NCBI RefSeq assembly: GCF_037392515.1
Contig: NC_090292.1
Coordinates: forward strand, 46,489,747 to 46,553,746
Length of the DNA stretch: 64,000 nt
Origin: Haliotis asinina
Lineage: Eukaryota; Mollusca; Gastropoda; Lepetellida; Haliotidae
Direction: 5' to 3'
In this document: piece after piece, positions 36,545 through 47,352 of the stretch
Numbering within the stretch: the stretch's first letter is position 1
Layout: each line of letters opens with the position of its first letter
The notes under the pieces: model-generated
The model's input: the letters and a program-made list of their open reading frames with translations, nothing else
Database searches by the model: none
Told to the model about the DNA's origin: nothing
Position numbers and translations under genes: made by a program

Positions 36545-36752
36545 AGTTTTCATGGCCATGGGTTAGCCTATATGGGAAAGTGTTAGCTCGTCACGCCAAA
36601 GACACAGGCTTGATTCCCTATATGGGTACAATGTGTGAAGCCCATTTCAGTGCCCCACTTTGATATTGCTCGAATATTTCAGTGCCCCACTTTTATATTG
36701 CTGGAATATTGTTAAAGCGCCATGAAAGTAAACTCGTTCACTCACTTGTCAC
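36545..36752 (+). mobile_element. SINE family B
   Basis: tRNA-like head ggttagcctatatgg and cttgattccctatatggg, then gtgaagcccattt and a duplicated ttatattgctggaatatt segment before the (CTCA) tail. Confidence 0.85.
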
Positions 36753-36969
36753 CATTACATCAGTTTTCTAAGATCTGCCGAAACCTTATCTTGTATCCAT
36801 GGTAACTGTGTGTTCTGTTCAAAATCTTGTTTCTTTGTATATTGTGTCCATAGTTTTAATTTTCACCTGTAATCATTATTCAGGATTTTTTGATCTGCTA
36901 AGTGAAGCTTTGGTCTGTGAAAGGATGACTGTTTTCCTTGTTAAGAATCTCTGTACCTATTGTCTGTTG

Positions 36970-37496
36970 GGCTCAAAAGCGGACCGATGAATTGCAATTT
37001 AACTCAAAAACTAATAAACATAACATACTCAATGAAACGCTCATCATAATCAGAACATCATACCAACTCTGTGCGGCTTTTGCAGAATATTTTCTTAAAA
37101 GTATAAAAGTTCCTTAACAAACTATCATTAAAAATATTGACACAGTTCACCATTTGTTACGAGGGAGGAGTGCAGAGAAAGGCACAGCCAGGCATTTGAG
37201 AAGCACATGCACAAGTGCCGAGAAAGTTATATATTCATTAACCTGTGCAGTGCTGTCTCCATGCTTCCTCGAATACCTGGCTGTCCCTTTATCTGCACTG
37301 CTCCTTCATAACCAAATGAACTGTGACGATATTTTAAATGATGGCTTGTTAAGGAACTTCTTTATTTTACTGAAAAATATTCTGCAAAAACTTCAGAGAG
37401 CTGGTATGATGTTCTGATTATGATCAGTGTTTCATTGAGTATGTTATGTTTATTAGATTTCTAGCTAGACTGCAATCATTGGTCCGCTTTTGAGCC
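36970..37496. mobile_element. Large fold-back element, almost fully palindromic
   Basis: Starts ggctcaaaagcggacc and ends inverted (ggtccgcttttgagcc). The arms, about 190 bp at 85-90% identity by eye plus weaker inner pairing, share taataaacataacatactca. Even the centre pairs (gccaggcattt with ggtattcgagg-type sequence). The 87-codon frame inside is not a gene. Confidence 0.85.
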
Positions 37497-38589
37497 AAAG
37501 GGATCATAGTATGTCGAGTCAAAAACTGGGCACAGTTTGATCTTTATGCCAGTGTTCTATTTCGGCTAAAGCCTTTTTTATAACAGTGCCAATATATGCT
37601 GAAAGAAAAAAATAAAGAATCACAGGAAAATACAAGTGTTCCTTTAATATGTTTCAATAGCAATCTGGTGATGAAAACTGGAAAGCAGTAAAGGAATGCT
37701 TGTTTTTTCCTGTGATCCGTTATTTTTTCTCTCAGTGTATTTATCTTATCTTCTTTATCTTGTTTTGTGTGTCCAAAGTTGGCACAGATATTCAACACAA
37801 ATCCTCATGCCAGTTTCCTGTGACTGACTAAATGTTTGTATCAAAGTCAGTTCATTTATCGTATCATCCATACACATCTTATGGCTCAAAGCACCACAGA
37901 ATATTTACACTTGTGTATTTAGAGCTGAAATCATAGGTAAAATGCTGAGAATAGGTGCGTTTTAAGTCTGGACTTCAAAAATGTCAATTGTGCTAGATTT
38001 TTGTGGAGAACATTTTATTCTTAACACAATGTTTCCGAGCTACTAGTAACCCCTTTGTCATGTTGTGTACAAAATAGAATATTGTGTGAAGAATGAAAAA
38101 TATTATCCATAAAAACATGTCATGTATTCATGTGCCACTTTGAAATGCCTTTCAAGGGCTAATGTATTCCTGTCAACTATTTAACAGTATATGTCTTTGC
38201 ATTAAGTTGATTATGTATTATCACCATTGTTTATAGAATATTGGTCTTGTTGTTGATGTTTTTTTGTATGTAGGAGAAAGCATTGCATATGCAGCTTGTT
38301 TCCGATGTCTGTTCGAATTCAGTATGTGAAGTTTTCAACATACATAGACCACTTTGATGATTTTAGAAATGGCAGACTGTTTCCAGGTACAATAACAAAC
38401 AAATTAATTTCTTTGCATAATATAATTTATATCCTATAAATGAAAACTGAAGATGCGCTGTAGTTGGTAAAAATGTTAATGCAATGTCGATGGAGATTTA
38501 GTCGTAGTGATAGCTGAAGCAAGTAGGTGTAGCATGGTGGTTATTGGACGACAAAGTCCAGAGCCCAGTGTCGTTGCAAGTTATGTAAT
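37497..38589. other. Intergenic, no gene seen
   Basis: AT-rich; frames at 37544-37798 are chance readings. Confidence 0.5.
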
Positions 38590-39110
38590 GCTGGGACCAT
38601 GCGTTACCAGCATCACAACATGGCGGCAGGTAGATAGCCTGTAGGTTACTTCTCTTGAATTAGCAGAGTTGTTAGACTTATTAATGTCTGTGTGTTGAAG
38701 AACAAGCGTGGTGGCAGGTAGATTGCTTGGCGGTTATTTCCACGAATTAGTGGACGTATTAGACCTTGATGGTGCAAATACACTGAAAACACTGAATTAA
38801 ATCATTAATGTCTATCTGTTGAAGAATAAGCGTTTTTAAAATCTTGCAAGGATGTGGGTAACGCACAGTCAGGATGTCAGTTGAGTTACTGACATCCTCT
38901 TGCGATTTTGAAAATGCTCATTCTTCAAAACACAGACATTAATGATTAAATTCAGTGTTTTCAGTGTATTTGCAAAACCAAGGTTTGTTAATGTGCTGAA
39001 TAAATTTGATTGTATACTCTTGGGAGACTGCTAATTAAGGAAAGCAATAGCCAAGTGATCTACCTGCTTCCATGTTGGGATGCAGGTAACGCACGTTACC
39101 ACCGTTACCA
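38590..39110. mobile_element. Composite fold-back element
   Basis: An inner palindrome (about 38755-38985) pairs aatacactgaaaacactgaa with ttcagtgttttcagtgtatt, centred near 38873. Outer arms pair gcgttaccagcatcacaac with the region near 39060-39100. The left half also carries a direct duplication (caggtagat... gttgaagaacaagcg). Confidence 0.75.
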
Positions 39111-39274
39111 GAGGTACAACGAGTGTCAAGCTTAGCAATCTCACTTTTATCAGATCCACTGGTACCACTCAACATCAAGATCCACAAACTAAAGCTAAAT
39201 GAGGATGTCCTTTTCTCTTGTCCTCTTGCATTCATGGATTTTTCTTACTGAGGTTTTAGTTTACTTTTGATTTG

Positions 39275-39495
39275 GTTTGGTTTGTTGTTTAATACCATAT
39301 TCAGCAATACCTTAGGTGTATGGCGATGGTTGGTAAATAAAGTCTGAACCAGACAATCCAGTGATCAACATTAGTCTGCGCACATGCTGCAGACCAATTC
39401 CAACCTAGTTCATCACGAGTAAACTACTACGACAAGCACGTGTCAACAAGTCAGCGAGTCTGACCTCCCCCTCCTTTTCATCGCCTCCTGCAGTT
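39275..39495 (-). mobile_element. SINE family A, degenerate
   Basis: Shares accatattcagcaata, gaaccagacaatccagtgat and gtcagcgagtctgacc with family A. Confidence 0.7.
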
Positions 39496-39819
39496 TGCAT
39501 TTTTGCAGCAGAAGACAAATTCTAACCTGGGTATCAGGTTTCAGAGCAGCATATCTAATTTCAGTTATTATTATTAATGGGAAGTTCGGAATGGAAATAT
39601 AAAAGGTCACGTAATTATGTTGTGGATATTGTATTCATCCTGGTGTTTCTGGGGATCTGTGTTCTGAACCAATAATGGATTATCATTGAAAATATATTTG
39701 CATTTATTCTCTTTTCTTTGTTTAAGATGAATCACGATTATTATTTTTTCATTAAGGTGCTGAAGAAATTAGGCTAATCATATTATGCGTCTGTTGTTTT
39801 TTTTAACAAGTTGCTGTCT

Positions 39820-40175
39820 GAGCTCAGACATATTTTGAAGAATCTTTCTGAGCTCAGACATCCTGTGTAAGATGTCATGTTGAGCTCAGATGTCCTGTGG
39901 AGGAGTTGTCTGAGCTCAGACGTCCTGTAGATTGTTTGATCTCAGACGTCCTGTGGAGGGTTTGTCTGAGGTCAGACGTCCTGTAGATTGTTTGATCTCA
40001 GACATCCTGTGGAAGGTTTGTCTGAGCTCAGACGTCCTGTAGATTGTTTGATCTCAGACGTCCTGTGGAGGGTTTGTCTGAGCTCAGACGTCTGACTCAA
40101 GGTTTGTCTGAGCTCAGACGTCCTGTGGAGGGTTTGTCTGAGCTCAGATGTCTGACTCAAGGTTTGTCTGATCTC
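39820..40175. repeat. ~30-bp minisatellite with perfect palindrome
   Basis: About a dozen units alternate gtttgtctgagctcagacgt and cctgtagattgtttgatct. The core tctgagctcaga is a perfect 12-bp palindrome. Confidence 0.92.
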
Positions 40176-40179
40176 CATG

Positions 40180-43100
40180 CAGAGTGGTATCATTATAGGT
40201 ATAACAGATTGTGATTTGAGATTGTTGAGAAGTGCTTATGATTGTAGGATTGTTTGTGAATACATCCGTTATATATGTTGTGGTATATTCTCAGTTTTCT
40301 TGTACATACTTTTGACATGTTTTGTGTTGGTCTGTTTTGCTGTACTGTCACTTCAATACTCCATGTTGACAACATCACTTCAATCTCTGCTGTCAAGATG
40401 AAGTGATGGAACATCATATTAGATATTTGTTGAATATTCAGAGGAGCAAATTAACCACACTGCTCCTGTAGGAGGTTACTTGAAAAACATCACAACAGAA
40501 TGTCCTTGACAATTTTATTCTCTCTTTGGGAAAAAAAGGACTAAAGAGATAACAGGGCCAGCAACAGGAAAAATCTATTTTCAGCCCAAGCCTTAATATT
40601 GTGTAATGGAATGGAGTTCTGGATTTTTCTTTTAATTTAGACAATTCACAGAATTGATCAATTTAAAATAAAATTGACTGAAGTCCATGGATCACTGGAA
40701 AATGAACATCCCTGTTATGAGGTGAATGTTTAATTTTATAAGTTTTGGACTTTAATTTTTTTTTTAACGTGATGAATGATTGTTAGAGATTGTATTTGAG
40801 TAAAGGCATGAAATTTTTCATGCTTCAAAACAAGCATTGGGTTGTAGGATTGGTGGGGATGATTTTCAATTTTTAACAATTTCCATAAAATTGTCTAATT
40901 TTTAAGAGAGATGTTGACAGTGTGACCATGACAAGTGTGACATTGACACCATGATTTTTATGTGTATACCTCTTTATCATATTATTCATGTGTGTAAAAA
41001 AGTTCTTTATACTGTTGTCTTTTTGCTGCAGGTTGCTTGTATTTTTATGCATTGACGGTTGTCGATCTGGTTCTTTATATAGCTGTCCTCTCACTTTGTA
41101 TTGATTTATATTTTGAGATTTGAGCTAAAACGCGTCACCACCTGCTTCTTTTAAACCAAAACGTTTTGTGAATTATCACCTTTGATATGTATAGAATGTA
41201 CTACTTACACAACAACTGATCACAGTGCACTGCTGCTGCCAAGTGGCTGAAGCGTTTTCTAGATCTAGGTTTGATTTTCTGCAAAGGCAGAATGTATGAG
41301 GCCTATTTTGGATGTTGTAATGAGATTTGAAATCGTCAATACCAAAACTCGAGCATTATACATAATCCTATGCTGAGCAATCTGCCTGGTGCAACAATGT
41401 CATTACCTAAGGTTGCACCAGGTGCAAGTAAATTTGATTTCCTTTAACTGAGACCTTTTCAGAACCTCATTCTGTACTCAGCAACCAGCTTTTGTCTGGT
41501 GCAACAATGTCATTACCTAAGGGTGCAAGCAGGTTTGTGTTACCTAAACTGAGGCTTGTTCAAGACCTGCATTCTCTCCTATTGCATTTAGCCAACACAC
41601 ATAATGTAACTTACCTGACTTACTCTTTGTGATATTGGAAACTTATTATTTTATTTGATATTACGTAAACACTGCTGAAAGCTCTGTACTAGCCCTAACA
41701 ATCAACTTAGCCCCAAACAAACTATTCTGTGATCTGTAATTATTTTTCTTTTTTGGCTAATTGAGAAATTCCATGTTTCATATTTTAAGGAAATATTTAG
41801 ACAAATCATTTTTTTAATCACTCTTAAAACAAATTTCCTGTATTTTTTTTTCATCGTACTTTCAAACTGAAATAATGATAAAAACAGACTAATTTTAGTT
41901 TTTGTTCAATGGATGTTGTTTTTTATTGTCCTCAAAAAAACTAAATGCAGGAGGGAACAAATATATAAAAAAATCACCAGTCAAAATAATATTCCTTGTA
42001 AATACGAAAAGTATTTTACTTTTAGGAATTTATCAAGTTCATTGGACAAAAATACAAATTTAATCTTTCCTTGCAAGTTTACGTTTTTGGCCAGTAAACA
42101 TTAAGATTTTATTTTCTGAGTGGGGAAAATAATTTTTTTTCTCTTGTTCTTGAAAAGTACAACCGGCGTATCTGTAAAACAAAAAAATAAAATTGGTCTG
42201 AGTTAACTCAGAATCTATCAACAGATTTAGTGTGAAAAAATATTATTAAGAGGTGTTATGCAGTGTGTTATCAATTAGACAAGGTTTACAACTCAAAAAA
42301 AATCACACTGAAGTACTTACTGACACAGTATTAGATTGCTGGCGGGATAGCCCAGTGGTTACATGTTCGCCCATTACCATTAATGGCCCGGGTTTGATTC
42401 CACCCACAAAATTCCTCAGATAGAAATGGTAATATTGAACAGAAAGTATGAAACTGTTCTCAAGAGATTTTTCATTTTTTAGAAACAATTAAAAATCAGG
42501 ATTGCTTTGTATTCCACTGGTGGACTATAAAGGAGAGAGATTACTTGTAGAATGTTGGGAAATTCTTACTCATTTCAATTTTTAATGTAGTATTGCCATG
42601 TATTGTAGCAGACCATCTTTGACAACTTTTGGTGATTTATTTACAGTGATAGATATTTTCTGTGATTTGTATTGGTTATTCTGCTTAATAAGCCAAATTG
42701 CATGCATATTGCAAAGTATTAGATTTATGTAAGTTATTTTATAAATGCCTATTTAAAGTAGAATCATAGTAAATTGTATTGCTGCTTCTCCCTCGGGATC
42801 ATTGATGTTCAGCTAAGGCCAGACCAGTTTCATTTCATGTTTTACGAAATATTTTCCTCAGAAAATAATTATATATCACAGAGGTAATAATTCTTTAAAT
42901 TTGTACTATAAATTTGTAACTTTTGTCAGTGTTTGAAGTGGATATGGGGCAAAAAGCAATCTGACATATTTGGCCCATGAAAACATAAGGATTCTATTTT
43001 TTGAGTGGGACAAATTCATGTTATTTTTCTTTTCTCATTCTTGTAAAACAAGAAATAAAATTGGCCTACCCTAACAGTGCTTGGTCATTTGTAATGCTGT

Positions 43101-43679
43101 GAAATGGCTTGGTGTTTCGTTACACTGGTGTTTTAATGAACATGTCTATATAAGGTTGTGTACAGATTGCTTATTACATGTATAAACAGTTCTTCGTATC
43201 TATCCATCCAGAGATATTTTCTTTGAAGTTTCATCTATGCATATTATTTAGAGAGTTTATTTTATTGTAGTTTCGAGTTAATTTGACACCAAAATCACAT
43301 CATAAATTCATACCTTGATACCCAGGGTGAATGTAACAGTCTTTGCTTAGTTTTACTGATGTTCGCTTGGCTGAAATATGGTGCGAGTTTGAATCTGACC
43401 GTTGAATCCAAAGTCTGTGTTAAAACATAAGGCTCAAAGCATCAAACATACTGGCATGATTTCCCTCCTGATATTGCAAACAGATTTGTTTGTGTGCTGG
43501 TATTTCTGTAATTGTTTCTGTTTGATATGAAGACACCCTGGGTATGTTGGGTTGAAGAATTTTGAGTTTTGTTTGATCAACATGTATTTGTCTTTTTCCC
43601 TTTTATATTATACCACTCATGTATTCTTTATAGAAATAAAGCCTTACCACTCAAAAAAATAGTGTTGTCAACCTTATCA
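40180..43679. other. Intergenic AT-rich stretch
   Basis: No supported gene. It holds two degenerate SINE B heads (about 41228-41320 and 42340-42412, the latter with atagcccagtggtt and gggtttgattcc). It also has a ~110-bp direct duplication (gtgcaacaatgtcattacct at about 41390 and 41496). Confidence 0.55.
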
Positions 43680-43688
43680 TCAAGAAAG

Positions 43689-44015
43689 AGTGAGTGAGTG
43701 AGTGAGTGAGTGAGTGAGTGAGTGAGTGAGTGAGTGAGTGAGTGAGTGAGTGAGTTTAGTTTTACATCGCACTTAGCAATATTCCAGCTATATGGCGACG
43801 GTCTGTAAATAATCGAGTCTGGACCAGACAATCCAGTGATCAACAACATGAGCATCGATCTGCGCAATGGGGAACCGATGACATGTGTCAACCAAGTCAG
43901 CTAGTCTGACCACCCGATCCCGTTAGTCGCCTCTTACGACAAGCAGAGTCACCTTTTATGGCAAGCATGGGTTGCTGAAGGCCTATTCTACCCGGGGACC
44001 TTCACGGGTCTCATC
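43689..44015 (-). mobile_element. SINE family A with long (TGAG)n tail
   Basis: An expanded (GTGA)n of about 65 bp (43689-43754) is followed by a full-length copy to gggaccttcacgggtct. The tail has become a microsatellite. Confidence 0.92.
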
Positions 44016-44124
44016 AAGTTTGAACTTACTTGTAGAAAAAATGTTTATGGTTTTGTACCTTACTCAAATTTCATGTCCATGTTTACTTACTAGATATAAG
44101 ACCTTGGTAGATCTTGGTTAGATT

Positions 44125-44310
44125 TAGTCATCAAAACAGCTGACTACTGGGATCAGGTGATCAGGCTTGCTGACTTGGTTGACATGTCAAGTATCTCAAT
44201 TGTGCAGATTGCTGCTCATGTCAATCACTGGATTGTCTGGTCCAATCTTGATTATTACAGACTGGCACCATATAGCTGGAATTTTGCTGAGTGTGGCATT
44301 AAATAACAAA
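44125..44310 (+). mobile_element. SINE family A, 5' truncated
   Basis: Shares actactgggatcaggtg, gcttgctgacttggttgac and atatagctggaattttgctg. Confidence 0.8.
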
Positions 44311-44394
44311 CAAAACCTGAGATGTTAGCAATAGGAGTAACTGTTGTTTGTCACAACAAAACCAACTCATGAAGATCCGTGGTAGGACTGGTTT

Positions 44395-44555
44395 TCAGTA
44401 AACCAGATTGTTGTAAAAGTTTACTAACAGGATCAGTTGGCAAGGTTTGCTGACTTGGCTGACAAACGTCATCTTATCCTAACTGCATAGATCAATGCTC
44501 ATGTTGTTGATCACTGGATTGCCTGCCCCAGTCTCAATGATTTACAAAATCCCAA
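44395..44555 (+). mobile_element. SINE family A, diverged
   Basis: Shares tactaacaggatcag, tgctgacttggctgac and gttgttgatcactggattg; the tail is lost. Confidence 0.7.
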
Positions 44556-45359
44556 ATGTAAGCAATAAGAAATAAATAAAAACTGTTGTCAGGGTATGAA
44601 ACTCCCAAACATCTCTGGAAGACAACAGGGCTGGTTAGAAGTAAAACTCGCCAGCCCTGACCAAAACTTACATGTCCACTCACTTAGTACAATTATAGTA
44701 AAATGTAAAATAATAATGAATTTAATTTCATTCAGACCTGGGCAAGTGAATCTGAGAATGTGGTAGTCCGAGTTGAAAATAACCCACCCTTGGTGGTCAG
44801 ACAGGTAGGTATTTCGAACACAGTTATTTGTCACGACAAAACAAGACTTGAAAATAGTAAAATTTATTTTACCATATCCTATACAAAACTATATACACCA
44901 GGGTGTAGGTTCAACAATGAACCATTACAGGATGATAATATGAAATGTTTCCATGACAACACCCTCTTGGAGACAGTTGTCATGGTTACAACATCTTGGA
45001 GGCTTTACACAAACAGATTGCATAAATAGGATGCCATGATGTAGAGAGAATAAAACCAGATTCATGTACAAATTGGAGTTAATGTTGAAACGTTTTTAAC
45101 AAGATACATGATAATCCTGTGAATGGCAAAGAAAATGTAAGACCACATAATTTGCTGGAGATAATGGTTAAAACTTAGTATTCAAAGTTTAATAATGGGC
45201 AAGTCTGCAGTTTAGTGGATGCAGATTTCACTGGTTGTAGACTCAATCTTGCCACTGATCACACGTTTCTTCAGTTCCAAGGGTCAGTTGTGTAAGGTTT
45301 AAGTTGCCCCAAGCATATTCCCAGGCTCAATCTGTTAAAGCACTGTTTGTCACCATTAG
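44556..45359. other. Intergenic, no gene seen
   Basis: Unique-looking sequence. Frames at 44589-45029 lack coding bias. Confidence 0.5.
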
Positions 45360-46140
45360 GTTTAGTACTCATTCTGATCCTACACCGTTTCACAATTCTT
45401 TGTCCTTATGATCCTCACTCTGCCCTAGGTGTCTTTTACAATCCTTACTGTTAGGTTGCCCTTTATGATCCTCATGTTCGGTAGCAGGTGTCCTTTGCAA
45501 TCCTTACTGTTAGGTTGCCCTATATGATCCTCACGTTCAGTAGCCCTTTATTATCCTTACACTTTAGGTGTCCTTTACAATCCTTACTGTTAGGTTGCCC
45601 TTTATTATCCTTACACTTTAGGTGTCCTTTACAATCCTTACTGTTCAGTTGCCCTTTATGATCGTCATGTTTGGTAGCCCTTTATGACCCTTACACTTTA
45701 GGTGTCCTTTGCAATCCTCACTGTTAGGTTGCCCTTTCAGGTCCTTATTGTTAGGTGTCCCTTTATGACCCTTACACTTTAGGTGTACTTTGCAATCTTC
45801 ACAGTTAGGTTGCCCTTTTAGGTCCTTATTGTTAGGTGTCCCTTTATGACCCTTAATGATAGGTAGCCCTTCGTGATCCTTACTGTTAAGCACCCCTTTA
45901 TGATCCTTAGTGTTAGATACCCCTTTACGATCCTTAGTTTTAGATACCCCTTTGTGACCGTTAGTGATAGGTAGCTCGTCAAGATCCTTACTGTTAGATA
46001 CCCCAATATGATCTTTTGTTTTAGTTCCCTCTTCATGACCCTTACTGTTAGATACCCTTTATGACCCTTAGTGATAGGTAGCTCTTCATGATCCTTACTG
46101 TTAGGCACCAGTTTAACATCCCAAATGTTCAGAAGCCCAT
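45360..46140. repeat. ~26/50-bp minisatellite downstream of GABPB
   Basis: Units alternate aggtgtcctttacaatcctt and actgttaggttgcccttta. On the - strand the array reads as repetitive KGHKG-type peptides with no start context. About 1 kb past the GABPB stop, so it could lie in or beyond the 3' UTR. Confidence 0.92.
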
Positions 46141-47181
46141 TATGAGCCTCAGCCTTAGGTATTCTATGAGCCTTAGGGTGTTAGATGAGTCATGGTATTG
46201 GCTGTGTCCCCACTTATAAGCAATATAAGCTTGACAGAGAGCAATGGCCACTCAGTGCATGTACATCAATTTAATCAGTGGTGTGATAATCTTGACGCAA
46301 CCGAGGTCTTAAGCATGAATGTATGTGTAACGGTGGCTCCGTTAGTTCTTACCTAGTTACATCAACTCCTCAGGTCAAGTTTTGGCATATCAACAGAAAT
46401 TACATCCTCTATGCAACACTAAAAGAAATATGAAAAGGCGTGCCCAGTTCAATTACTTACGACATGCCATTGTTAGAGGAGACTGACACTATAAATTCAA
46501 AAGGTCCCATTCCTTAAAGCCATCTAGAGGATTTGAAACTTTAACACTTAGTAACTCATGAGGGGCGAATACAGATTTTGAGAAAGGTGGGATGCACAGG
46601 TCATTTTCATGTGTCACTTAATAAACCTTCAGGACAAAAGGAAGGGTGCACAAGCTGGCACCACTAACCTGGGTGGGACCGGACTACTCACGGTACTTAG
46701 TCACAGTGACAAAACAATGCCACGGTTCCTCTGAGAGTCAATAATGTTCGTATTTCTTACTGACTAAGCACACATTCTTTCTGACTTGCATATGCTAAAC
46801 TAACCATATGGCTTCTCTCAGTTCCAGTATGTGAATGATTAGATTGTTTACATGTGCATCCAAATACCTGCATGATTCCAGCAAAATAAGTCCTCACTGG
46901 ACATTTTGTACCCAACCTTGAGACCTCAGTGGGTACCTGGAAGGATGGGGTAGGATGGGGTGGGTACCCGGTAGGTAAATTTTGACTTCTAGCCCAACAC
47001 TCTTATGTCCATGCAAAATTTCAAACACTGTATTCCTCGGCCAAATTTCTGTGGCTGTAACCTGAAATGCTTGAGAGAGCTGTAAGGAGAATGTTTTGAC
47101 TGAGGATGCTGGTTGATAGGTAACACCAGGTAAAGCCTCAAAGAGGATGAAACAATGATGGGGTGATGGATTCTTCGATGT
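46141..47181 (-). other. Probable GABPB 3' UTR and flank
   Basis: Immediately downstream of the GABPB stop on the - strand. No clear poly(A) signal was found, and no gene. Confidence 0.4.
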
Positions 47182-47352
47182 TCATTCCCCCGAGGATTTC
47201 TCAGGTGTTTTAACTATTTCATTGAGCTTCTTCTTGTATCCTTCAGCTTCCTCCTGCTTCTGCTGCAGTTGACGCTTGTACTCATCGGCCTGCTTCTGCA
47301 CTTCCTCCAGCTGCTTCCGGAGCCTGTCCTGGTCAGGATCGGTCTCATCAGC
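47182..47352 (-). CDS. GABPB: GABPB last exon: C-terminal leucine zipper and stop
   Basis: Acceptor gctatggttacag, stop TGA at 47184-47182. Encodes [40 protein letters not shown] and [16 protein letters not shown], a heptad coiled coil matching the vertebrate dimerisation zipper. It stops shortly after, so the long vertebrate GABPB2-like tail is absent. Confidence 0.96.
   Translation of the reverse strand, partial: ADETDPDQDRLRKQLEEVQKQADEYKRQLQQKQEEAEGYKKKLNEIVKTPEKSSGE

Noticed and set aside
39820-40175. CRISPR-like array
   Set aside because: Units are contiguous with no unique spacers, and the sequence is animal nuclear DNA.
42340-42412. tRNA gene
   Set aside because: Only the A- and B-box-like parts of a SINE head are present; the cloverleaf does not close.
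45645-46108. KGHKG-type repeat proteins on the - strand
   Set aside because: Minisatellite translation with no start context or splice support.
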